In this document: piece after piece, positions 8,057-16,440 of the stretch
Layout: every line of letters starts with the position of its first letter
Numbering within the stretch: the first letter of the stretch is position 1
Assembly: GCA_937127245.1 (NCBI GenBank)
Contig: CAKZLU010000032.1
Location: 124,001-188,000 of the forward strand
Reading direction: 5' to 3'
From: an uncultured Actinomycetes bacterium
GTDB lineage: Bacteria > Actinomycetota > Geothermincolia > Fen-727 > JACVIW01
DNA length: 64,000 bases
The notes under the pieces: generated by a model
What the model was told of the DNA's origin: nothing
Seen by the model: only the letters and a program-made list of their open reading frames with translations
The model's database searches: none
Position numbers and translations under genes: made by a program

Positions 8057-9037
8057 TTGCTACGAAAGTGGTGGATTCAGAAAAAAGTTTGCGAATACGA
8101 TACAACAATCTCTCGGCTTTTCTCCGACTGCGAAATACATGAGGTTGAAAGTTTCGACGGCACAAAAATCGTGTATCGGTCCGTGGGCGAGGGGTATCCG
8201 CCAATTGTGCATTGTCCCGGAGTCTTCACATCTTATATGTTTTTTCACTTTATGAAGGATTTCTTCTCCCCACGGCACAGGATGATTTTCTGGGATTATA
8301 GGGGACATGCGCCAAGCGAGACCCCTGATGACCTTGAATCCATCAATATCCCCAATTGCGCCAGGGACTTAAAAGCGGTACTTGATGACGCAGGCATCCA
8401 GAAAGCGGTTCTCACAGGTCATTCCATGGGCGTGATGACCATCATTGACTTCTACCGGCAGTTCAGCCGAAGGGTTTTAGGTCTTGTTCCGATAAACGGT
8501 CCCTACAAGCAAGGCTTTGAGTTTGTAACCAAAAGTGAAACCGGTCAGAAATTCATCACGACAACCCTCGATTTCCTCTCCAAAAGACCCTGGATTTTGG
8601 AATGGTTTCGACCGATTGTGGTCCTGCCGATAAACTTCCCCATATCCAAGAAGGTTGAGGTTAACCCTACCATGTGCCCCGAACGGGAGATGACCCTATA
8701 CTTCGACTACATAGCAAAAATGGACTGGAAGGCCGGTTTCAAGATGCTTTCCGCCATGGGAAGATATGACGGGAGCGACATTCTTCCCACAATAAAAGTC
8801 CCGACACTGATAATCTGCGGGGACAACGACTCATGGGCGCCAATGGATATCGCCTTGGAAATAAATGAGAAGATAAAAGGGTCCAGGCTCGTGGTGATAC
8901 CTGGCGGAAGTCACGCAACCCCCGCTGAAAATCCCCAGATGATAAACTTCGCGATAGAGCTCTTTATTAGGGACAATTTTCCTGCGAAAAACCGTAAACA
9001 AGAGAAGCGGGCTGCTGGGGTCTCTTCCGCTAAATAG
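8057..9037 (+). CDS. Alpha/beta hydrolase
   Basis: A 326-residue alpha/beta-hydrolase-fold protein. The nucleophile elbow is GHSMG with Ser123. The acid is probably Asp256 or Asp258 in ICGDNDSW, and the general base His286 in GGSHATP, so the triad is intact. The oxyanion region is HCPGVFTSY. No signal peptide is visible, so it is cytosolic. The start is TTG at 8057, with GGAG 6 nt upstream. The substrate cannot be deduced. It is followed by a CrtC-like lipocalin gene on the same strand, which suggests an ester or lipid substrate (inference). Confidence 0.85.
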   Translation: MLRKWWIQKKVCEYDTTISRLFSDCEIHEVESFDGTKIVYRSVGEGYPPIVHCPGVFTSYMFFHFMKDFFSPRHRMIFWDYRGHAPSETPDDLESINIPNCARDLKAVLDDAGIQKAVLTGHSMGVMTIIDFYRQFSRRVLGLVPINGPYKQGFEFVTKSETGQKFITTTLDFLSKRPWILEWFRPIVVLPINFPISKKVEVNPTMCPEREMTLYFDYIAKMDWKAGFKMLSAMGRYDGSDILPTIKVPTLIICGDNDSWAPMDIALEINEKIKGSRLVVIPGGSHATPAENPQMINFAIELFIRDNFPAKNRKQEKRAAGVSSAK

Positions 9038-9193
9038 ACTTACGATTGAGCGCCTGTTGGTGTACTTTTGTTAATTCGCCAGGTGAACGCGCTCTTAAGC
9101 ACGACTCTAATATCGCCTCACGAGATACCGCTTTACCAGATATGGATGCGGCTTTAAGCCAGGATTGCTGGCTTTGAATAGGGGGTGGCTTCT

Positions 9194-10393
9194 ATGGGGA
9201 CGAAAAAATCACTATTGATGCTCGCAGCGGAAAATCTTTTGCTGCTTGCTGCCGCGAAGAGATTGTATCAGTGGAACCGAACGGTTCAGATCATACCCTT
9301 GGGGATGTTTCAGAGCCGTCCCGAGGATGAGTTGAACAAGGGAATCAAACCAGAAGATGATGCTTTGCATCATTATTCTGGGAGGTTCTACTGGGAGTGG
9401 TGGTACTTCGACGCGAGTTTTAATGACGGTTCCCGCTGCGTACTCGAACTTCAAACGCCGAATTTGGTCAATATGTTTGCCGATGAATGCGCGATGCTTT
9501 TCAACGTGTATTTGCCGGACGGAAGGGCTTACAACAACATTGTTCCTTTCCCAGGTTCGATGTGGAAGGCTTCGACTGAAGCGTGTGACGTCGCCATAGG
9601 GGAGAATACCATAAAGGGAGGTTACCCCGAATACCATGTTTCTTTCAAACACGAAAACTTGGCTTGTGACCTTGTTTTTAGAAATCTTTTGCCTGGCTGG
9701 ACGCGAGGAACGGGCGAAGTTCTCTTCGGCGACCCTGAAAAAAAGCAGGTTTTCGGCTGGGTTGTCGCCCAACCCAAGGCGAGTGTAACAGGTACCCTCA
9801 CGGTTGACGGAGAGGAAAGGAAGGTAAGCGGAACGGGTTATCATGACCACAACTGGGGCAACGGTTTCCTGCCAGCATATGTTTCGCACTGGGTATGGGG
9901 GCGTCTGGCCACGGATCGGGTTAACATGATCTTCGCGGATGTGTGCACGTCGAAAAAATGCGGTAAATACAAGATTCCTGTCATATTTCTTGCGATAGAT
10001 GACCGAATTGTTCTTGAGTCTGCGAACGCTCGGTTTGAGGTTTCTGAGTACAGATTTGACTCTCAAGGTTTCCAGATGTATCCGGGAAGACTCGAGTTTA
10101 ACTTCTCTGAGCGTGAAATTAGCGGGTCTTTCAGGATACTTTTCAAAGAAGAGCTTGAGATGGTCAACACCCTTGCCGAGAAAATCCCCGGACCTCTCGT
10201 CAAAATCATGGGGAAATTACTCTCCGCGCCGGCTTACTACAGGTTCCTTGCTGATTACGAGGGAACGATCAAGCGTGGGGATGAGGTTTTGAATCTTTGC
10301 GGCGAGACGCACTGGGAATACATGGTGCTCGGACTTAAAAAGGGAGAAATTCCCCAAGGATGGAGAAACATACCCCATGTAGCCTTAGTTTGA
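9194..10393 (+). CDS. CrtC/AttH-type lipocalin-like protein
   Basis: A 399-residue protein of the CrtC/AttH lipocalin-like superfamily, which includes hydroxyneurosporene synthase (carotenoid 1,2-hydratase). Hallmarks are the aromatic FYWEWWYFDASF (residues 65-76) and GTGYHDHNWGN (213-223), followed by W-rich strands. These proteins form a large beta-barrel pair that binds hydrophobic ligands. Whether this one is an enzyme is unknown. The start is ATG at 9194 after AGGGGGTGG; a GTG 9 nt upstream is less well placed. Its neighbours are a hydrolase, a B12 radical-SAM protein and an FAD oxidoreductase, consistent with modification of an isoprenoid or other lipid. Confidence 0.72.
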   Translation: MGTKKSLLMLAAENLLLLAAAKRLYQWNRTVQIIPLGMFQSRPEDELNKGIKPEDDALHHYSGRFYWEWWYFDASFNDGSRCVLELQTPNLVNMFADECAMLFNVYLPDGRAYNNIVPFPGSMWKASTEACDVAIGENTIKGGYPEYHVSFKHENLACDLVFRNLLPGWTRGTGEVLFGDPEKKQVFGWVVAQPKASVTGTLTVDGEERKVSGTGYHDHNWGNGFLPAYVSHWVWGRLATDRVNMIFADVCTSKKCGKYKIPVIFLAIDDRIVLESANARFEVSEYRFDSQGFQMYPGRLEFNFSEREISGSFRILFKEELEMVNTLAEKIPGPLVKIMGKLLSAPAYYRFLADYEGTIKRGDEVLNLCGETHWEYMVLGLKKGEIPQGWRNIPHVALV

Positions 10394-10413
10394 AAAAAGA
10401 TAATTGCTTTCAA

Positions 10414-11682
10414 TCAAATCCTTTCATAATTGACTGTTTTGCTCGATCCCTCGAGCACAAAAGTGCTGTCTTTATCGATTGCATCTTTGAGTTTAGAAAG
10501 ATTGATTCCCAGGTAGAAAACGGGTCTTACAAGCTCTGGGTTTCCCTCAACCTCCCCCAGCACTTTTCCGTCCCCCTGACCTGCATACTTCAGCGCGTCT
10601 CTTACCGCCGGTGTTCCCTCATAGATCCTGATATAAGGGTTTACTCCCACCGTATCAGGTTCGGCGATTCTCAAAATTTCCAGTGCCTTCAAAACGGAAT
10701 CGATTGTCTCGCCCGGGTACCCAACCAAGAGATCGACGGCGACGCGAATACCTTCCTGCCTTGCCATCTTTATGAAATTCACCACGTCATTTTCTTTGTA
10801 TGGTGAATTTTCGGGGGATAGGTCCCAACTGTTCACGGACAAAGTTATTTTTCTGAAACCGGATTCCCTGAGGAATTTCATCATCAGGCCGTTCATGGGT
10901 ACCGGGCGGAAATATCCTGTTATCTCGGTGGGGAAGCCCTCTCTTTTTATCGCTTCCAGCAACAGTGAAGTATTATGCGTGTCAATGTTGAACTCGCTGT
11001 CACAGAAGAAAAGAGACCTGACGCCTGAATCAGCAAGGGATTTGATTTCGCTTACCGTCGCCTCTATTGTCCTTGATAGTATCGGGCGCGAGCGCTCAAC
11101 GCAAAACGGGCACGACCAATCGCACCCCTTTCTGAACTCGATGCCGGCGGGATGCCCCTTGGTTAGGTATTGAGAGTAGTCTATGTGAGTTCCCCTCTCG
11201 TGTACAATATCCGGGATTATGCCGTAAGAATAGCCATCGATGGGGCTTTCCGGAACGCGCCCCTTCTTCATTCGTTCGAGGAGTTTTGGAAGGGCTACCT
11301 CCGCGGGACCCCTTATCAGCGCGTCTGCTCCGGTCAACCGTGCTATCTCAGAGCCGGCGCAGAGAGTAGCCGAGCCGCCGACTATTGCGGGGACGCCGAA
11401 GGATTCTTTTACCTTCCGTACGATGGCTGCAGGTGTTTCCAGCAGGAATTGATTGTTGATGAAAAGCGCCGTGTCGGTATTCCTGATACTAAAACATGCG
11501 AATTCGGGTCGATGCTCCTCCATGAACTTGCAAACATCATTTTCGGGATTTGAAGAGAAGGTTAGATCAAGGCAGATGACCTCGTATCCCGCCCTTTTTA
11601 GCGGAGCAATAAGATATTCCATGCCAACGGGTATTGTTGGAGGGTACGTGTATGTGTTCGTGTTTATGAGCGCCACCCTCAT
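10414..11682 (-). CDS. B12-binding-domain radical SAM protein
   Basis: A 422-residue radical SAM enzyme with an N-terminal Rossmann-like cobalamin-binding-type domain (about 1-140, VALINTNTYTYPP and VGGSATLCAG). The SAM-cluster motif C187-x3-C191-x2-C194 (KGCDWSCPFC) begins the TIM-barrel half. It lacks the DxHxxG motif expected for base-off B12, so cobalamin binding is uncertain. Members of this class methylate unreactive carbons or rearrange lipids and natural products. The start is ATG after AAAGGA. It is convergent with the CrtC-like gene, with 20 nt between stops, and lies downstream of the FAD gene on the same strand. Confidence 0.8.
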   Translation of the reverse strand: MRVALINTNTYTYPPTIPVGMEYLIAPLKRAGYEVICLDLTFSSNPENDVCKFMEEHRPEFACFSIRNTDTALFINNQFLLETPAAIVRKVKESFGVPAIVGGSATLCAGSEIARLTGADALIRGPAEVALPKLLERMKKGRVPESPIDGYSYGIIPDIVHERGTHIDYSQYLTKGHPAGIEFRKGCDWSCPFCVERSRPILSRTIEATVSEIKSLADSGVRSLFFCDSEFNIDTHNTSLLLEAIKREGFPTEITGYFRPVPMNGLMMKFLRESGFRKITLSVNSWDLSPENSPYKENDVVNFIKMARQEGIRVAVDLLVGYPGETIDSVLKALEILRIAEPDTVGVNPYIRIYEGTPAVRDALKYAGQGDGKVLGEVEGNPELVRPVFYLGINLSKLKDAIDKDSTFVLEGSSKTVNYERI

Positions 11683-11777
11683 CTGCGTCCTTTAAGGCTT
11701 GATTGAAGTGAATTTTGTTTAATACTCAAATCGATCTCCGAGCAATACCCGTAACCGAGCCCCGTCTTGGCAGGTAA

Positions 11778-12851
11778 TTAAATCCTTCCGAAACCGGGGA
11801 TCAGAATGAAAAGCCTGTCCCCTAAAACGGGCGCTATGCGAGGATACGAGGTCACGCCTGCCCAGACCATTCTCTTGATGATAAAAATGGGGGCGTTTCT
11901 GAAAAACCACGAGACGAAATATGCCATTTTGAAATACCTGTTTATCCTCTTGAGCTCAACAAGCGCTTTCTGGTGGTCGGTCACCGCGATTGCCGCTATC
12001 TTGCCGGAGAGGAGCGCCCCGTGAACTCCGAACAGCATTAACGGATCCATGGTTCCGGAGAGGGTTCCGGCAAGAATGAGATTTCGGGCAAACAGCCTCG
12101 GGTTGTCTGGCTGTTTGACCGGAAGGAGGCCGATGTTGACCGCCTGCCACCAGTCGAAAACGATTCCGTCGTTTTCCTCGAGCATCCGGGAAAAACGGTC
12201 TTTCACGGCCGGGTCGAGAGGTTTTCCCCTCGAGAAAAGGACAGCGCCCCGCGCTCCATTGACCTGTGAATAGAAAGCGTAATCACGGGTAAACTCATCG
12301 AAGTAAAGGATCACTTTCGGGCTCTTGTCCTCGGTTTCGCCCATTGCGAGGTATCCGAAGACCGGGATGCAGGGAACGTCGAGCGCTCGAAAACCTTCCG
12401 GGAATAGACCCGTGGCTATTATCGAATCAGGGGGGAGGCTATCAAAATCAGTCACGGTGTCGTTGAACGAAAAGTCCACTCCCTCCGATACCGCGAGGTT
12501 ATACAGATACACATCGAGAGAGGTCTCTCGAGGTCCCCGCTCGAGGAGATACCCGGGAGTATCTTTGTGGAATTCCAGCTCGATCGTCTTACCGTAAAGG
12601 TGATTGGTCACTCTGTTCAATCTAACCGCGGCAGGAGAAATATCGACCGATGTGTAGTTTCTTATCCTTTCGGGGTCAATGGGTGTTCCGTCCCCTATGT
12701 TTATATATTTACCCTCAAGTCCTTTGATATCAGTGGTACCTCCCACACACTCCCTTCTCTCGCGAACGAGCACCTTGAAACCTTCCCTTGCGAGGTTGAT
12801 TGCCGCGACCAAACCGGAAAGACCAGCGCCTACGATGATTTTTTCTTTCAT
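11778..12851 (-). CDS. FAD-dependent oxidoreductase (NAD(P)-binding Rossmann, amine-oxidase-like)
   Basis: A 357-residue flavoprotein with an N-terminal dinucleotide-binding fingerprint, GAGLSGLVAA at 8-17, and the following RERRECVGG turn of the phytoene-desaturase/geranylgeranyl-reductase superfamily. A second FAD contact is probably NLILAGTLSG near residue 265. The C-terminal segment contains hydrophobic stretches (MAYFVSWFF) that may touch the membrane. The substrate is unknown. The start is ATG after a GGGGG element. It shares orientation with the radical SAM gene 95 nt downstream, so both may act on one lipid-like substrate. Confidence 0.7.
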   Translation of the reverse strand: MKEKIIVGAGLSGLVAAINLAREGFKVLVRERRECVGGTTDIKGLEGKYINIGDGTPIDPERIRNYTSVDISPAAVRLNRVTNHLYGKTIELEFHKDTPGYLLERGPRETSLDVYLYNLAVSEGVDFSFNDTVTDFDSLPPDSIIATGLFPEGFRALDVPCIPVFGYLAMGETEDKSPKVILYFDEFTRDYAFYSQVNGARGAVLFSRGKPLDPAVKDRFSRMLEENDGIVFDWWQAVNIGLLPVKQPDNPRLFARNLILAGTLSGTMDPLMLFGVHGALLSGKIAAIAVTDHQKALVELKRINRYFKMAYFVSWFFRNAPIFIIKRMVWAGVTSYPRIAPVLGDRLFILIPGFGRI

Positions 12852-13040
12852 TGCTACCCCCGTGTTCGCCTTTTAACGCATACTGTTTTGAGTTGCGCGT
12901 CTCGGGCTGTATCCCGGCATGAAGCGCACCGCCTCCAATAAGGATAAGCCATATCACAGGAAAGAATATCACGGTCGGATCTCACGAGAAATCCCGCAGG
13001 CGGGTCTATCAATCTTGCTAACGGAATCTTCCCGAGAAGA

Positions 13041-13046
13041 TATAAT
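13041..13046 (+). promoter_or_regulatory. Candidate -10 box for the flavodoxin gene
   Basis: A consensus TATAAT lies 48 nt before the flavodoxin-like ATG. No good -35 hexamer is visible at 16-18 nt, so the call rests on the -10 alone. Confidence 0.4.
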
Positions 13047-13093
13047 GAAAGCGTTATCGGAACCATTTTGCTGCTTTATGAAAGGAATGCCAA

Positions 13094-13684
13094 ATGCAAA
13101 TAAGAGTGCTCGGTCTTGCCTGTTCTCCGAGAAGAGGAGGCAACACGGAGATAATGCTCGATTGGGCGCTTTCCGGAGCAAAATTATCTAAAGCCGCCGT
13201 CAAGAAGATTGTTGTCCCTGAATTGAACGTGAACCCCTGCCGCGCGTGCAACGCCTGTTTCAAAGAGGGAAAATGCGTTCAAGACGATGATATGCAGCTT
13301 CTTTACCCGGATCTTGTCGAATACGAGGGTATAGTGCTTGCAGCTCCTATATTCAGCATGAACCTGGCGGCGCAGGCCAAAATATTGATCGACCGCCTTC
13401 AGCGTTTCTGGGCTCTTAAATATGTCCTAAAAGAGAACGTGACGAAAGATGAAGCGCGCCGGGTGAGAAGGGGCTTGTGGCTGTCCGCGGCTGGCATGAA
13501 GAAAAACGACGTTTTCGACCCAGCGATGAAAACCGTCAAGTACTTTTTCGCGATGCTTGAGATAAGTGATTACAGAAGCGTGACTTATTGCGGCGTTGAT
13601 GAGAAAGGCGCGATAAGAGATGTGCCCGGAGCAAAAGAGGCGTGCATGGAGGCGGGCGGCTGGGTTGGTGGCCCACGCGGTTAG
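13094..13684 (+). CDS. Flavodoxin-fold NAD(P)H oxidoreductase / iron-sulfur flavoprotein
   Basis: A 196-residue flavodoxin-like protein. The FMN phosphate loop is SPRRGGNTE at 11-19. The four cysteines C49, C52, C55 and C61 match the compact cysteine motif of iron-sulfur flavoproteins (Isf type) of anaerobes, which carry one 4Fe-4S cluster beside FMN. AAPIFSMNLAAQAK supplies a second FMN contact. It ends shortly after a glycine-rich GGWVGGPRG. The ATG follows AAAGGA by 8 nt. It is probably a cytosolic electron carrier or quinone/oxygen reductase; the partner is not evident. Confidence 0.82.
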   Translation: MQIRVLGLACSPRRGGNTEIMLDWALSGAKLSKAAVKKIVVPELNVNPCRACNACFKEGKCVQDDDMQLLYPDLVEYEGIVLAAPIFSMNLAAQAKILIDRLQRFWALKYVLKENVTKDEARRVRRGLWLSAAGMKKNDVFDPAMKTVKYFFAMLEISDYRSVTYCGVDEKGAIRDVPGAKEACMEAGGWVGGPRG

Positions 13685-13788
13685 GTGTTTCTAAGCGCTT
13701 TCGTCTTTGGCGTTAAGGGATTCCCGTTGTTCTACAATAACTTCCATCTTTTCAAGAAGATTGCGCTGGGTATTTTGGTGATTAAGAC

Positions 13789-14910
13789 TCAGTGAACTAT
13801 CTCACAGCCGAGCTCCTCTTCCTGTAAGGGAGATTCAAAATAATGATGAAGTTCCTTCGGGAGCACGTGATAATCTTGTGAACTCACTGCGGGGTAAAGG
13901 TCCACTGAATTGTAGGTATTAATGAACAGAGATGGTCTTTTCTCAAGACCGTTTCTGTGGATGAAATCGAGCGCGCCGGCTAGAGTCTTTCCTGTGTATG
14001 TGCACTCGAGTTTCAATCCGTCAAGTTCTCTGGCTTTTCTCACCGCCTCAACAGCTTCCGGCGTGAACTGGGCGTAGCGCTCACCGGCGAAATCATCGAT
14101 GAGCAGTATGTCTTCTCTCCTGAACTTTCTTATCTTCGTCCACGGTGACCTTCTCATGATGAACGCCCGAGTGTTGTTAACGTGAAAGTTCAGAATGGTT
14201 CGATTACAAACAGGCTTTTCCACCACCCTCACGGGCACCACCCTGCTCGACAAGCCCGCTATTTCCACGCCGAGAATCATTCCGGCGGCGGTTCCAGAAC
14301 TTCCAAGGGTCACGAAAATGAACTCCGGCTCCGGGAGCAGTCCCTCATCGATCTGCTGTTTAAGTTCAAGGGCACAATTTACATACCCCAGACACCCTCT
14401 CGCGTTTGAGCCACCGGGCGGTATTATGTAAGGAGGTTTCATTTTCTCTCTGTCGAAACCCTCGCGTAGCGCTCTCAGGAAAGCGGCGGGAAGAGCCCCC
14501 ATTGTCGGGGCTACGCTGAAACCCACCCCGTTGACGTAGTCGAGCAGCAAGTTCTTGCGTACGTATGCCGCGTTAGGCTGAGCAAACATTACCGCGATTG
14601 TCTTTATGCCCAGGCGTCCTCCGTGAATTACGGTCGCTACTACGTGGTTTGAACCGGCGGCCCCGAAAGTTACAAGACAGTCTCGTCCTTTTTCTTTTGC
14701 GTGCGCGAGAAGGAACTCGAGTTTGCGAACCTTATTCCCACCGTATATGGATGAGCTCAAATCATCCCTTTTGACGTAGAAATCACTTAGCCCCTCGGCC
14801 TTAGAGATGCCGTCCATTCTTTGCACGGGCGTTGGGAATTCACCCAAAGATATCCAGTCCACGTAATCTCTAAGCGCGGGGAACTTCTTGAAAATCAGAG
14901 GCTCGTCCAT
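13789..14910 (-). CDS. PLP-dependent D-cysteine desulfhydrase / ACC-deaminase-like enzyme
   Basis: A 373-residue fold-type II pyridoxal-phosphate enzyme of the D-cysteine desulfhydrase/1-aminocyclopropane-1-carboxylate deaminase group. The Schiff-base lysine is Lys60 in YGGNKVRKLE, preceded by VKRDDLSS, the standard arrangement. Phosphate binding is by the TLGSSGTAAGM loop. The ATG at 14910 has AAAGGAGA upstream; the longer in-frame start adds 30 unrelated residues. The exact substrate (D-cysteine, ACC or another D-amino acid) cannot be told from motifs. It is divergent from the DUF2085 gene and convergent with the flavodoxin gene. Confidence 0.83.
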   Translation of the reverse strand: MDEPLIFKKFPALRDYVDWISLGEFPTPVQRMDGISKAEGLSDFYVKRDDLSSSIYGGNKVRKLEFLLAHAKEKGRDCLVTFGAAGSNHVVATVIHGGRLGIKTIAVMFAQPNAAYVRKNLLLDYVNGVGFSVAPTMGALPAAFLRALREGFDREKMKPPYIIPPGGSNARGCLGYVNCALELKQQIDEGLLPEPEFIFVTLGSSGTAAGMILGVEIAGLSSRVVPVRVVEKPVCNRTILNFHVNNTRAFIMRRSPWTKIRKFRREDILLIDDFAGERYAQFTPEAVEAVRKARELDGLKLECTYTGKTLAGALDFIHRNGLEKRPSLFINTYNSVDLYPAVSSQDYHVLPKELHHYFESPLQEEELGCEIVH

Positions 14911-15155
14911 CGCTGGTCTCCTTTGCGAATTGTTTGCGACGTTTTTTGTGACCGTGAAACCAAACAAAGCAATAGAAATTATAAATCTTGCGGCAGTCAA
15001 ACCGTGAACCGAAGGCGTTTTAATCGTGAAAACGGAGTTTGAGAAATTGCTGCGGGGTGTATTTTCAGAGCCTTGGCAAACAAACCATTGGCTTTGACCG
15101 GTTAAGCGCCGAGGATTGATAAGACGCTCTCATTTCCCTGAGGCTTCAAATTTTT

Positions 15156-15184
15156 TCGACTCGTGTTCAGGGATAGTTTAAATT
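15156..15184 (+). promoter_or_regulatory. Promoter of a likely leaderless transcript (DUF2085 gene)
   Basis: TCGACT (15156-15161), a 17-nt spacer and TAAATT (15179-15184) precede the ATG by exactly 6 nt. The predicted first transcribed base is therefore the A of the ATG. No Shine-Dalgarno is present. Leaderless mRNAs are common in Actinomycetota. Confidence 0.4.
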
Positions 15185-15190
15185 TAATGC

Positions 15191-15886
15191 ATGGCTTTTG
15201 CTGATGTGGTCGAGCGTCTTGTCAAACAAATAGGGTATTCGATATGCCACCAGATACCTGAAAGAAGCCTCTTTATCGCGGGGAGGCAACTGCCGGTGTG
15301 CGCGCGGGATACTGGGATCTTTGTCGGTTTCGGGTTGGCTGTTCTATTCGCTTTTGCTTTCCTGAGGCAAGAATCCTTCCGGTCAACAAAATCGCGGATT
15401 CTTCTTTCTATGCTGGTTATGCCCGCTTTGTTTGATGCCGCAACTTCATATCTGGGGCTGAGGGATACAAATAACGGCGTAAGGCTTGTCACCGGTTTTC
15501 TCGCCGGGATTGGAATTGCGTCCTTGATACTGTCTTGCCGCAAGGATTTATTCGATTCAAAAGAATACCCGCTTTTCTCGAAAACGGCTCAGAGGCTCGC
15601 CAAAATGCTTTTTACGCTTTACGTGGCGGTCATTCTTTCCGCTTTTCTCTTAAGAAATTTCCCGGATGTTTCCTATCTTCTGGCTTCGTTGGCTCTCGTT
15701 TCGGCGATTATTATTACGCTTATGTTTTTGAACAGTGCGCTGGTTATTCTCCTGGGTGGGAAAAGGTTTGGAAACAAAAGCTTTTTTGACCATAAAACCG
15801 TCATGCTCACTTCACTTTTAATTTCAGTGGGCGAACTTGCGGTCTCAAACAGATTGCACCACCTTGCGGAAAGGCTATTGGCGTGA
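15191..15886 (+). CDS. DUF2085 membrane protein
   Basis: A 231-residue integral membrane protein with the DUF2085 signature near the N-terminus: CHQIPERSLFIAGRQ followed by VCARDTGIFVGF. Several hydrophobic helices follow (about 45-62, 75-90, 97-113, 142-160, 168-192). The conserved Cys/His pairs of the family hint at metal binding, but no function is established. The ATG has no ribosome-binding site and lies right at the predicted transcription start. The divergent D-cysteine-desulfhydrase-like gene is 280 nt away, and nothing else is visible in that gap. Confidence 0.75.
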   Translation: MAFADVVERLVKQIGYSICHQIPERSLFIAGRQLPVCARDTGIFVGFGLAVLFAFAFLRQESFRSTKSRILLSMLVMPALFDAATSYLGLRDTNNGVRLVTGFLAGIGIASLILSCRKDLFDSKEYPLFSKTAQRLAKMLFTLYVAVILSAFLLRNFPDVSYLLASLALVSAIIITLMFLNSALVILLGGKRFGNKSFFDHKTVMLTSLLISVGELAVSNRLHHLAERLLA

Positions 15887-15909
15887 TGCAATCATCAAAA
15901 GCGCTTTTT

Positions 15910-16329
15910 TCACGGAATGGCTTCAGTTAGGCTTACCTCTCTTGTGGTGGTAACCCTTGCGAAGCGCTTAAGCGGTTTTATATGTTTGGTGAAGAGCGTG
16001 TTTGCGAACTTCACGATTGTGAGGCGCAGCTTTTCTTTGGGCACGTTTCCCTCAGGGAGAAATTGCACTATCGAGTTTCTGATTTCTTCTTCGCTGTAGT
16101 TCCTTATGATCATCTCCTGAGACGCCGTGTTCAGCGCTTTTTGGATGTCTTTTGAGTTTCGGTACTCGAAGGCTATCGCGTTCGCAATGTCTTCGGCTTC
16201 GTTCATGGTTGTAAATCTGTACCAGATTATGGGACCGAGCTCGGAGAGAATAAAAATTACGAGGACCACAATGAGAATGATTTTTACCACGTGCCTGATG
16301 ACAATATCTCCGCGTTCATTTGCAAACAC
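15910..16329 (-). CDS. Hypothetical single-pass membrane protein
   Basis: I do not recognise this 139-residue protein. One strong transmembrane helix (IILIVVLVIFILSELGP) starts after about 15 residues. A charged helical domain with repeated acidic/basic stretches follows, and the protein ends RVTTTREVSLTEAIP. The GTG at 16329 is chosen because GGAG lies 6 nt upstream. It is 111 nt downstream of murJ on the same strand, so it may be expressed with it. It could be an envelope-associated accessory protein, but nothing in the sequence proves that. Confidence 0.6.
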   Translation of the reverse strand: MFANERGDIVIRHVVKIILIVVLVIFILSELGPIIWYRFTTMNEAEDIANAIAFEYRNSKDIQKALNTASQEMIIRNYSEEEIRNSIVQFLPEGNVPKEKLRLTIVKFANTLFTKHIKPLKRFARVTTTREVSLTEAIP

Positions 16330-16440
16330 TTGATTCTCCACACGTATAAAATCCGTTACGGGTTGCCTGATGACAGATATGATATTTTTCAAGCCGCAAA
16401 AATACAATGCGCAAGATACCCGACGCTTTTTAAATAATTT

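Noticed and set aside
12854-13066. Minus-strand frames with a hydrophobic stretch upstream of the FAD gene
   Set aside because: No ribosome site, frames are broken and overlap the FAD gene start; no family resemblance.
16292-16375. TGCCTGATGACA repeated at 16292 and 16364 (72 nt apart), partly inside the small membrane protein gene
   Set aside because: Only 12 nt identical plus a short TTAC. A 12-mer recurring within 80 nt somewhere in 64 kb is expected by chance about once in three windows.
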